The notes under the pieces were generated by a model. That model worked only from the letters and a program-made list of their open reading frames with translations, was not told the origin of the DNA and did not search any database. Position numbers and translations under genes: made by a program. A DNA stretch of 51,303 bases from NCBI GenBank assembly GCA_945864585.1, contig CAMBCF010000023.1:1-51303 (forward strand), in the 5' to 3' direction. Source of the stretch: Bordetella parapertussis (GTDB lineage: Bacteria; Pseudomonadota; Gammaproteobacteria; Burkholderiales; SG8-41). Shown in pieces: positions 24,866 through 32,011 of this stretch (its first letter is position 1; each line of letters starts with the position of its first letter).

Positions 24866-25461
24866 ATGCCGATGATGAAGATTGCTGGAGTAAGGGCCGC
24901 GATGCTGCTGTCCGGATTGCTGATGCCGTTGTGGTCCGCGCAAGTCTATTCGCAGAACTACCCGACCAAAGCCGTGCGCATCGTCGTCGGGTTCCCCGCC
25001 GGCGGTCCCGCCGACACCATGGCGCGCATCATCGGCAAAAAGATGAGCGAACTCGGCGGCCAGATCGTCATCATCGAGAACCGGTCCGGTGCGAACGGCT
25101 TTCTGGTCACACCGTCATCGGTTACCTGCCATCGGGCAAGGTGCGGGCGCTGGCGGTGACCAGCGGTGAGCGGGTCAAGCAATTACCGTCGGTGCCGACC
25201 ACCACCGAGGCGGGTTATCCGAGCGTGCGCTCGGACAGTTGGTACGGCGCGGCCGTGCCCGTCGTAACCCCGCCCGAAGTGATCCAGCGCATGAACCGGC
25301 TGTGGGTCGCTACACTGCGTGCCCCGGAAACGCAGGCGCTGCTGAACGCGATCGGCACCGTCCCGGTCGGCAGCACGGTCGAGGATTTTCAGGCATTCAG
25401 GGCTGCGGAAGGCAAGAAGTGGGGCGATCTGATCCGCAAGATCAATCTCAAACTGGAATGA
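24866..25461 (+). pseudogene. Bug/TctC remnant with internal deletion and frameshift
   Basis: Started at ATG 24866 (after AGAGGGAAC) the protein begins normally: signal MPMMKIAGVRAAMLLSGLLM, then YPTKAVRIVVGFPAGGPADT and IVIIENRSGANGF. At about 25105-25115 the sequence jumps, changing frame, to LPSGKVRALAVTSGERVKQL, PSVPTTTEAGYP and KKWGDLIRKINLKLE. Around 130-140 residues of the ligand-binding fold are missing. The GST gene starts 4 bases after its stop, so the GST was probably the second gene of this unit. Confidence 0.85.
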
Positions 25462-25465
25462 CGCC

Positions 25466-26080
25466 ATGAAACTGCATTGGTCATCGCGCTCGCCGTATGT
25501 GCGCAAGGTCATGATCTGCGCCTATGAATTGGGCATGGCGGATTCAATCGAACGCATCCATTCCGTGGTATCGATGTCCAATCCCAACATGGAAGTCATG
25601 CACGACAATCCCCTGGGAAAAATCCCCACGCTGATTCTGGATGACGGCCGCGTGCTCTATGATTCGGTGGTGATCTGCGAGTATCTCGACAGCCTGCGTG
25701 CGAGTGCGCTGCTGTTCCCGCCGCAAGGCGAAGCGCGCTGGACGGCGCTGCGGCGGCACGCGCTGGGCAACGGCATGCTGGATACGTTGCTGCTGTGGCG
25801 CTCGGAGATCAGCAAGCCCGCTGCCCGGCAGACGCCCGAATGGCTCGCAACCTTCTCACTCAAGATTCGCAATGCGCTCGAAGTGATCGAAGCTGATGCA
25901 GACGCACTCTCACACGGCCCGTTTGACATCGGACAGATAGGCATCGGCGCCGCACTCGTCTATCTGGATTTTCGTTTTGCGGATATGAGCTGGCGTAGCG
26001 GACACCCGCGCGCTGACGCCTGGATGCAGCAATTCCAGCAGCGCGAGTCGGTGCAGAAAAGCAGTTTCATCGACGCCTGA
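25466..26080 (+). CDS. glutathione S-transferase family protein
   Basis: This 204-aa protein has the N-terminal thioredoxin-like domain with SSRSPYVRKVMICAYEL (putative glutathione-activating Ser9 region), NPLGKIPTLILDDG with the cis-proline, and YDSVVICEYLDSL, whose D-S pair would hold glutathione. The all-helical C-terminal domain follows from about residue 85. It would conjugate or reduce small electrophiles with glutathione in the cytosol. It starts 4 bases after the Bug pseudogene, suggesting former co-transcription. The catalytic class cannot be settled; a maleylacetoacetate-isomerase or stringent-starvation-like role is not supported. Confidence 0.85.
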   Translation: MKLHWSSRSPYVRKVMICAYELGMADSIERIHSVVSMSNPNMEVMHDNPLGKIPTLILDDGRVLYDSVVICEYLDSLRASALLFPPQGEARWTALRRHALGNGMLDTLLLWRSEISKPAARQTPEWLATFSLKIRNALEVIEADADALSHGPFDIGQIGIGAALVYLDFRFADMSWRSGHPRADAWMQQFQQRESVQKSSFIDA

Positions 26081-26091
26081 TGCAGGTGTTA

Positions 26092-26955
26092 CTACTTTTG
26101 CTTTGCCAGAAACGCCAGCAGGATTTGATTGAATATCACCGGCTGCTCCCAGTACGGGCTGTGGCCTGCTTCACGTACGATATGCACCTCGGCATGCGGC
26201 ATGTGTTGCGCCTGCATGCGCAATAGCGATGGCGGTGTGTAAAGATCCGAATCTCCGGTCATCAGCAAGGTTGGGTGTTTGATCGACTCCAGCCTTGCCC
26301 ATGTCAATGGCTGCTTCACTTTAGGCGTGATGCGTGTGCCCGGGATCGCCTGCATGTCCAGCGCATGCCACGCCGCCAGACCTTGCGGATTTCCGGCGCG
26401 GTAGGAGGGCGACAGTTCCTGGAAGTCGTGCGGCAGCGTGGCGAAGAACTTGGGCCGTAGACGGGTGTTCACCGCGGCATAGTCAGCGTCCGTGATGCCC
26501 ATGTAGGAGGAGATCACTGCCAGGCTGCGCACGTTGGCGGGCCAGGCGAGTGTGTAGTCAATGGCGAAAAAACCACCCTGCGCAGCGGACACCAGATCCA
26601 CAGTGCCCAGCTTCAGGTGCTGCATCAGGTGGTGCAGATCATCCGACCCGACGCCGGGGTTATCAGCGTCGCCGGCATCCGAGCGGTAATAGCCGCGCCG
26701 CGAATAGCCGATGACACGATACCCCGCTTTGGCCAGCACAGGCTGCTGATAGACCCAACCGGCGCCACTCTGCGTACCGGCGTGAAGCAAAATAATCGGG
26801 TGGCCGGCGCCGCCGGTATCCCAATACCACAGCCGCGAACCGTCGACATCGACCATGCCTTCCTGCACCGGCACCTGCGGCGGGATCGGCACCGCTACCC
26901 AGACCGGCTCGGGCGCAGCGTTCGCTGCGCTCATTATCAGACTAGTACTCACCAT
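26092..26955 (-). CDS. exported alpha/beta-hydrolase-fold protein lacking the nucleophile serine
   Basis: The ATG at 26955, after CTGGAGGTAGCAGCA, gives a 287-aa protein with signal peptide MVSTSLIMSAANA. The alpha/beta-hydrolase fold is clear: HPIILLHAGTQSG (oxyanion loop), RVIGYSRRGYYRSD, acid strand TLLMTGDSDLYTPP and the His loop EAGHSPYWEQP. At the nucleophile elbow, where GxSxG is expected, the sequence is LVSAAQGGFFAIDY, so residue 125 is Ala. A GTG at 27003 would extend the protein by 16 residues but removes the signal-like start. It is either a non-hydrolytic family member or uses another mechanism; similar AAGG elbows exist in some uncharacterised relatives. Confidence 0.8.
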   Translation of the reverse strand: MVSTSLIMSAANAAPEPVWVAVPIPPQVPVQEGMVDVDGSRLWYWDTGGAGHPIILLHAGTQSGAGWVYQQPVLAKAGYRVIGYSRRGYYRSDAGDADNPGVGSDDLHHLMQHLKLGTVDLVSAAQGGFFAIDYTLAWPANVRSLAVISSYMGITDADYAAVNTRLRPKFFATLPHDFQELSPSYRAGNPQGLAAWHALDMQAIPGTRITPKVKQPLTWARLESIKHPTLLMTGDSDLYTPPSLLRMQAQHMPHAEVHIVREAGHSPYWEQPVIFNQILLAFLAKQK

Positions 26956-27014
26956 TGCTGCTACCTCCAGAAATCTGCGCCAGTTGAAAATGGGGTCAGA
27001 CACGAAATACTTTG

Positions 27015-27030
27015 TAACTATGTGTTTTTA
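27015..27030 (+). promoter_or_regulatory. AT-rich dispersed motif, divergent copy C
   Basis: TAACTATGTGTTTTTA differs from TAAGTATTTGTTTTTA at two of 16 positions. It sits 5' of the alpha/beta-hydrolase gene (opposite strand). The surrounding stretch 27004-27197 is AT-rich and holds no gene. With two mismatches this copy could be a coincidence. Confidence 0.25.
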
Positions 27031-27197
27031 ATAATTATTTATTGGCGCTTTGAGTGGGATCCCACACGCGATGCAGCAGGCGTGTGATGGTGCTTTTCGC
27101 ATTGGCGTGTGACAATTTTCGCATAAATTTTTTTATGAGCGCGACAGTTCATATTGCGTGGTGGATTGTGGTAATTGCGAGTGGCGCGTGATGTAAT

Positions 27198-27308
27198 GTG
27201 CTCGTGTGCGCGAGTGTATTCGGTATTGCGCACGCACAAACCTATCTCGTTAAGCCGGTGCGCATCAGCAACCCGTTCAGCCCCGACGGATCATTCAATC
27301 TGGTGTAA
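27198..27308 (+). pseudogene. N-terminal scrap of a Bug/TctC gene
   Basis: From GTG 27198 the frame reads VLVCASVFGIAHAQTYLVKP then VRISNPFSPDGSFNLV and a TAA at 27306-27308. This is a Bug signal peptide end and the first mature strand (compare YPxKPVRIxxPFxPGGxxDxVAR in intact copies), cut 36 residues in. The PrpD gene starts 15 bases later. A C-terminal Bug scrap lies on the same strand just after the operon, at 31847. Confidence 0.7.
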
Positions 27309-27322
27309 ACAGGAGAAATATC

Positions 27323-28696
27323 TTGGATCAAGCCGCAGCTGCTGCGTGGGATAAAACAACCGAGGCACTGGTCAGCTTTGCGCAGCGGGCGTCGTATGAA
27401 GCACTGTCGGATGACGTGGTGCATGCCTGCAAGCTGCGGGTGATCGACGCTTTTGCCAGCGCCCTCGGTGCGTATGACAACCCCACCAGCGTGCTGGCGC
27501 GCAAGGTGGCGGCGCGCAGCCGCACGGACCATGACAGCGCGGCAACGGTTTGGGGCAGCCCCATCAAAACCACACCTGAAACCGCCGCGTTCGCCAACGG
27601 CGTGATGGTGCGCCTGCTGGATATCAGCGACACCTATCTGGGCAAAAGCCGCGGTCATCCCAGCGACATGATCTCCGGCATACTCGCGGTCGCGGAAAGC
27701 GTGCGTGCCGACGGCAAAGCCGTGATCAACGCCATCACGCTCGCTTACGATGTGTATTGCAGTTTCTGCGATGCGATTGATGTCAATGCCAAGGGTTGGG
27801 ATCAGCCGGTGTATGGCGTGCTGGGATGTGTATTGGGTGTGGGCAAGCTGCTCAAACTCTCGCGTGACCAAACCGCGAATGCCATAGCGCTGGCGCTGGC
27901 GCCCAATATGTCGCTGGCGCAGGCGCGTCGCGGACAATTGTCGAACTGGAAGGGCTGCGCGGGGGCGAATGCCTCGCGCAACGCGGTGTTCGCCGCGCTG
28001 CTGGCGCAGGACGGATTCACCGGGCCGACCGCGGTGTTTGAAGGTAACGGTGGGCTGTGGGAAGTGATCAGCCATCACGAGTGGCCGCTGCCGGTGGATA
28101 CGCATTTGCTCACGCAGACGCATCTGAAGTGTTTGCCGATTTGTTATCACGGGCAATCGGCGGTATTCGCCGCGCTCGAATTGCGCAAACAGGTCGCTGC
28201 GAACGATATCGAAGAGGTTGTCGTGGACGGCTATGAGGCCGCGTTCATGATGATGGGCGCCGATGCCACGCGCTGGGCGCCCGCCACTCGCGAAACGGCC
28301 GATCACAGCATGCCGTATGTGGTGGCGATGGCGCTGCTCGACGGCGCAGTGACCGATGCATCGTTTTCAGCACAGCGGCTGGCCGATCCGGCCGTGGCGG
28401 CTTTGATGGCCAAGGTCAAAGTGCGCAGCGACGCGCGTTTGACCGCGCTCTACCCGGAGGCCGCACCGGCGCGCGTGAGCCTGCGCACCAAAGCCGGTCA
28501 AACGCATAGTGCGGAAGTTTTATATCCACGGGGACACGCAAAAAATCCGCTGAGCGACGCGGATGTGCTGGCGAAATTTCATGAGTTGACGGCGGTACGG
28601 CTTAATCAGACGCAGCGCGCGAGCGTACTCGATAGCCTGGGGCAGCTCGAGCGCGTGGATGATGTGACGGATGTGATCAGGAAACTTTCGGCTTAG
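27323..28696 (+). CDS. MmgE/PrpD family protein (ADHSMPY branch), first gene of an acyl-CoA operon
   Basis: This 457-aa protein starts at TTG 27323, with AGGAGA 7 bases upstream. It is close to the protein at 8866: VIDAFASALGAYDNPTSVLA, FANGVMVRLLDISDTYLG, NWKGCAGANASRNAVFAALL and ETADHSMPYVVAMALLDG with Asp327-His328. It would dehydrate or hydrate a carboxylic acid of the 2-methylcitrate type, but paralogues vary widely. Two MaoC-like genes and an ADP-forming acyl-CoA synthetase follow with gaps of 8 to 42 bases or overlaps, so it is most likely part of one catabolic transcript. Confidence 0.87.
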   Translation: MDQAAAAAWDKTTEALVSFAQRASYEALSDDVVHACKLRVIDAFASALGAYDNPTSVLARKVAARSRTDHDSAATVWGSPIKTTPETAAFANGVMVRLLDISDTYLGKSRGHPSDMISGILAVAESVRADGKAVINAITLAYDVYCSFCDAIDVNAKGWDQPVYGVLGCVLGVGKLLKLSRDQTANAIALALAPNMSLAQARRGQLSNWKGCAGANASRNAVFAALLAQDGFTGPTAVFEGNGGLWEVISHHEWPLPVDTHLLTQTHLKCLPICYHGQSAVFAALELRKQVAANDIEEVVVDGYEAAFMMMGADATRWAPATRETADHSMPYVVAMALLDGAVTDASFSAQRLADPAVAALMAKVKVRSDARLTALYPEAAPARVSLRTKAGQTHSAEVLYPRGHAKNPLSDADVLAKFHELTAVRLNQTQRASVLDSLGQLERVDDVTDVIRKLSA

Positions 28697-28704
28697 GCGG
28701 AGGC

Positions 28705-29172
28705 ATGTCAGTGATTGAATTTAAAGAAATTAATTATGAGGCGGTGACGGTGGGTGAGGAATTCATGTCCGATGATTTCCTGATCAAGCCCGAAGACGTT
28801 GAAACGTTCGCGTTCGCGGTGGACGATCACGACCCGTGGTATTTCGAGGAGGCGCCTACGCCCTTCGGCGGAAATATTACGCATCCGGTGCTGATGGGCA
28901 ATCAGGCGCTGCTGATGCGGCACGGCAAATACATCGTTCCCGCCGGCCTGCACGCAAAAATGCAGTACGAATTCGTGGAGCCGTTTCGTGTGGGCATGCG
29001 CGTGCGTACGCGCGGCAAAGTGATCGACAAATATGAAAAGCGCGGCCGCCATTACATGGTCACCGAGTTCGTCACGCGCGACGAAGAATCGGGCATGGTG
29101 CTCACGCGTGGCCAGTTCACCCAAATGCTGTTCCCGAAATCAGGAGTGCATGTTCATGCCAAAAACCGCTGA
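28705..29172 (+). CDS. MaoC-like hot-dog dehydratase, first of a pair
   Basis: This 155-aa protein begins YEAVTVGEEFMSDDFLIKPE then DVETFAFAVDDHDPWYFEEA and THPVLMGNQALLMRHGKYIV, the MaoC pattern of a hot-dog fold with the D-x-(N/D)-P-x-(H/Y) substrate region. MaoC proteins hydrate or dehydrate enoyl-CoA or hydroxyacyl-CoA thioesters. The start ATG 28705 follows GGCGGAGGC. Its last 17 bases overlap the second MaoC gene. In many pathways such short proteins act as unequal pairs, one carrying the active site; here the D-x-x-x-x-H of the classic hydratase is partly retained as DDHDPWYF. Confidence 0.83.
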   Translation: MSVIEFKEINYEAVTVGEEFMSDDFLIKPEDVETFAFAVDDHDPWYFEEAPTPFGGNITHPVLMGNQALLMRHGKYIVPAGLHAKMQYEFVEPFRVGMRVRTRGKVIDKYEKRGRHYMVTEFVTRDEESGMVLTRGQFTQMLFPKSGVHVHAKNR

Positions 29173-29581
29173 TGTATTCAAACCCGGCACCGAACTGCCG
29201 CTGCTCAGGAAAACCATTTCACAACGGCAGATAGACTGCTATTCGGGCGTGCGCCCGAAGTCGATACACACCGATGTGGAATGGGCCAGGCAAAAGGGGT
29301 TTACAGCGCCATTGGCGCAGGCGCTGATGTCCACCGCGTACGTGTCGCAAATGATGGTGCGCTGGTTGGGCACGGGATTCGTCAAAGGCGGCAGGATATC
29401 CGCTTCGTTTATCAAGCCCGTCATCGTCGGGGAAACGCTGACGGCGCGCGCGGTGATCAAAAGCACAGAAAACATCGGCGGCAGGCCGCACGTGACTGTC
29501 GAATGCTGGTGTGAGAATCAGGATGGCGCGAAAACGTTGGTGGGGTCGGCGAGCGGGTTTGCGGATGATCTGCGGGTGTAA
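29156..29581 (+). CDS. MaoC-like hot-dog dehydratase, second of a pair
   Basis: This 141-aa protein begins MPKTADVFKPGTELPLLRKT and has QRQIDCYSGVRPKSIHTDVE and KGFTAPLAQALMSTAYVSQM, the usual MaoC hydratase-2 layout with a D/S-G-x-x-x-x-x-H core and substrate-contact G-F-x-x-P-x-A-Q. I chose the ATG at 29156, because AGGAG is 9 bases upstream; the ATG at 29150 is only 3 bases from it. It overlaps the first MaoC gene, implying coupled translation and probably a heteromeric enzyme. Substrate unknown, presumably a CoA thioester made by the ligase at 29624. Confidence 0.82.
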   Translation: MPKTADVFKPGTELPLLRKTISQRQIDCYSGVRPKSIHTDVEWARQKGFTAPLAQALMSTAYVSQMMVRWLGTGFVKGGRISASFIKPVIVGETLTARAVIKSTENIGGRPHVTVECWCENQDGAKTLVGSASGFADDLRV

Positions 29582-29623
29582 GGGAGTTGGTAGAGCTACT
29601 CAACGGTCTGAGGCGAAAGGTTC

Positions 29624-31780
29624 ATGGTAGTAGAAACGAATAGTCCTGTGAAAGAACTGCTGGATATTTCCCCGCTAATGGCCCCGCGCAGCGTGGCACT
29701 GGTAGGCGCAACGGATCACCCCACATCATTCGGCGGGCGTGTGTTCCAGCAGATGACCGGCTTCGGCTACAGCGGAAATATTTATCCGGTGAATCCGCGA
29801 CTCAAGGCGATAAACGGCCTCACCTGTTATCCGGGCATCAAGGATCTGCCGGAAACGCCGGACCACGTGGGCATCGTGGTGTCGAGCGAACGCGTATTCG
29901 ATGTGCTGGCGGATTGCGCGGCTATCGGTGTGCGTTTTGCCACCGTATTCAGCGGCGGCTTTGCGGAGAGCGGCACGCCGGAGGGGCGAGAACGTCAACA
30001 ACGCCTGCTCGAATTTGGGCGTAAATCCGGCATACGCTTTATGGGGCCCAACTGCAACGGCGTGGTGAATTTCATCGACCGCTTTGCGATGACCTCTACC
30101 GCTGCGGTCAGGGGACAGTATGCGGCGCCGGGCGACATCGGCGTGGTGAGCCACAGCGGCGGACTGGGCCAGATCAATGTGATGTGGCGCGCGATGGAAC
30201 ACGGCCTTGGCATCAGCTATGAAGCGAGTTGCGGCAACGAGGCCGACATCGACACGCTGGATTTCGCGCGTTTCATGCTGCACTCGGAAACGACGAATGT
30301 GGTGCTGCTGGCGATTGAAGGCATCAAGAGCGGGGAAAAATTCCGCCGCCTGGCGGAAGAAGCGGCAGAACTGGAAAAGCCGCTGGTGATACTGAAAATC
30401 GGTTCCACCGAAGCCGGCAGCCGTGCCGCGGCTTCACACACCGGCACCATTGCAGGCGACAACGATATTATCAGGGCGGTGTGCCGCCAGTATGGCTTGA
30501 TACAGGTGAATGAATGCAACGAACTGTATGAGACCGCGGTATTTTTGCGTCATCGGCGCTGGCCCACGGGGCGCGGCCTGGCGGCGGTGGCGCCCACCGG
30601 CGGCAATATCGTGAACGTGGCTGACGCCGGCGCCAGTTTCGGTTTGCAATGGAAATCATTTAGCGCAGAGACACAGGCAGCGCTGGGCAAATTGATGCCG
30701 GGCTACGGCAAGGTGGGCAACCCTACCGATCTCACCTCGGCCGCCACCGGTGACCAGGAATTTTATCGCAAGGCGCTGATGACAATTACCGCCGACCCCG
30801 GCGTGGATGTGATGATTCCGATCGTGCCTTCGCCTACCAAAAAGAATCTGCTGCAGACGGTTGAGATTATGCAGCAATGCGGCAAGCAGACGGCCATGCT
30901 GTGGGTGGGCGGTTGTGTGGACGACAAGGACTTCAAGGCGCGGGATTTGATCAGTGCTGGCGTTGTCGTCTATCGCGACGCGACGCCGTGTGCGCGCGCA
31001 ATACGTGCGGCGGTTGATTTCGGGGACTATGTGCGCGCGCGCCGCTCGGGTGTGCTCACGCCGGTGCGGCCCGCGGGCATCGACCAAGCCGCCGCCGCGC
31101 AGCGCCTGCAAGGGCTGGGCGAAAAAATCACCGAACGCGAAGCGAAGCAAGTAATCGCCGGTTACGGCCTGCCGGTGACGCAGGAAGGTCTGGCGCAAAA
31201 CGCGGACGAGGCGCTAAGCCTCGCCGCCAAAATCGGTGGCAAGGTGGTGCTGAAAATAGATTCGCCCGACATCGCGCACAAGACTGAAGCCGGCGGCGTG
31301 CGCTTGGGTGTGGATGGCAAACAGGCGATTGCCGAAGCTTTTGAGGCCATCGTCAAATCCGCGAAGCAGTACGCGCCGCAGGCCAAAATCAACGGCGTGC
31401 TGGTGCAGGAGATGGCGCGACCGGGCGTGGAAATGATGCTCGGCGTGATACGCGATCCGGTATTCGGTCCTATCGTCGCAGTGGGACTGGGCGGCATTTT
31501 TGTCGAGGTGCTGAAAGACGTTGCTTATCGCGTAGCGCCGGTATCGCCAACACAGGCAAACGAGATGCTGGATGAACTGCGCGCTGTGAAACTGCTGGCG
31601 GGCGTGCGCGGCATGTCAGCGCGCGATCGTGACGCTGTGGTTGATGCGATCGTGCGTCTGTCGTGGTTTGCGCATGATTTCCGAGACAGTGTCGCGGAAA
31701 TGGATATCAATCCTTTGATGGTTTATCAGCAGGGTGCGGGCGCGCGGGTGCTGGATGCGTTGATTGTTCGTGCCCAGTGA
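29624..31780 (+). CDS. ADP-forming acyl-CoA synthetase (acetate-CoA-ligase family)
   Basis: This 718-aa fusion protein has, in order: a CoA-binding Rossmann domain (SVALVGATDHPTSFGGRVFQ, about 25-130), a succinyl-CoA-synthetase-like flavodoxin domain with SHSGGLGQINV (about 180-200) and the phosphohistidine region AASHTGTIAGDND (His272), a second ligase domain to about 460, and an ATP-grasp domain from about 500 (YGLPVTQEG, GGKVVLKIDSPDIAHKTEAG, VLVQEMARPGVEMMLG, EMDINPLMV). It forms acyl-CoA from a free acid and ATP via phosphohistidine. As last gene of the PrpD-MaoC-MaoC operon it would activate the acid for the hydratases. The acyl substrate is not evident. Confidence 0.9.
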   Translation: MVVETNSPVKELLDISPLMAPRSVALVGATDHPTSFGGRVFQQMTGFGYSGNIYPVNPRLKAINGLTCYPGIKDLPETPDHVGIVVSSERVFDVLADCAAIGVRFATVFSGGFAESGTPEGRERQQRLLEFGRKSGIRFMGPNCNGVVNFIDRFAMTSTAAVRGQYAAPGDIGVVSHSGGLGQINVMWRAMEHGLGISYEASCGNEADIDTLDFARFMLHSETTNVVLLAIEGIKSGEKFRRLAEEAAELEKPLVILKIGSTEAGSRAAASHTGTIAGDNDIIRAVCRQYGLIQVNECNELYETAVFLRHRRWPTGRGLAAVAPTGGNIVNVADAGASFGLQWKSFSAETQAALGKLMPGYGKVGNPTDLTSAATGDQEFYRKALMTITADPGVDVMIPIVPSPTKKNLLQTVEIMQQCGKQTAMLWVGGCVDDKDFKARDLISAGVVVYRDATPCARAIRAAVDFGDYVRARRSGVLTPVRPAGIDQAAAAQRLQGLGEKITEREAKQVIAGYGLPVTQEGLAQNADEALSLAAKIGGKVVLKIDSPDIAHKTEAGGVRLGVDGKQAIAEAFEAIVKSAKQYAPQAKINGVLVQEMARPGVEMMLGVIRDPVFGPIVAVGLGGIFVEVLKDVAYRVAPVSPTQANEMLDELRAVKLLAGVRGMSARDRDAVVDAIVRLSWFAHDFRDSVAEMDINPLMVYQQGAGARVLDALIVRAQ

Positions 31781-31785
31781 ATCGT

Positions 31786-31837
31786 CATTCCAGCGAAGCA
31801 CGCCCCGGACCCCGATCCGGGGGCTGGCATCCCTTTC
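31786..31837. repeat. interspersed repeat, half-copy related to 5750-5873
   Basis: CGTCATTCCAGCGAAGCACG followed by CCCCGGACCCCGATCCGGGG and GCTGGCATCCC matches the left half of the element at 5750-5873 and contains the palindrome CCCCGATCCGGGG. It lies between the synthetase stop and a Bug C-terminal scrap. Confidence 0.6.
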
Positions 31838-31846
31838 CCGTGGAGG

Positions 31847-31969
31847 GAACGTCTGTCCGGCATCGGCGCCGAGACCGCGGGCATGAGTTCGGCGGCGTTT
31901 GGCGCGATGATCAGGAGCGACATCGCGCGCTGGAAGAAGGTTGCGCTGGAGGCCGGGATACGCCTGTAA
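31847..31969 (+). pseudogene. C-terminal scrap of a Bug/TctC gene
   Basis: The open frame GMSSAAFGAMIRSDIARWKK then VALEAGIRL and a TAA (31967-31969) is the characteristic tail of Bug proteins (F-x-x-x-I-x-x-x-I-x-x-W-x-x-V-x-x-x-A-G-I). Only about 40 residues remain. It is on the same strand as the N-terminal Bug scrap at 27198, and the two bracket the PrpD-MaoC-synthetase operon. Confidence 0.72.
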
Positions 31970-32011
31970 ATCGGCTATAATTCCTTGTTTTTACAGCATA
32001 TTGAGACTGCC

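Noticed and set aside
27001-27003. GTG start at 27003 for the alpha/beta-hydrolase-fold protein
   Set aside because: The ATG at 26955 has a GGAGG site and begins a proper signal peptide; the extension would place charged residues before it.
192-31969. TctA/TctB permease genes to match the Bug proteins
   Set aside because: No multi-helix TctA-like or small TctB-like protein is encoded; the only large membrane transporter is the DHA2-type MFS protein.
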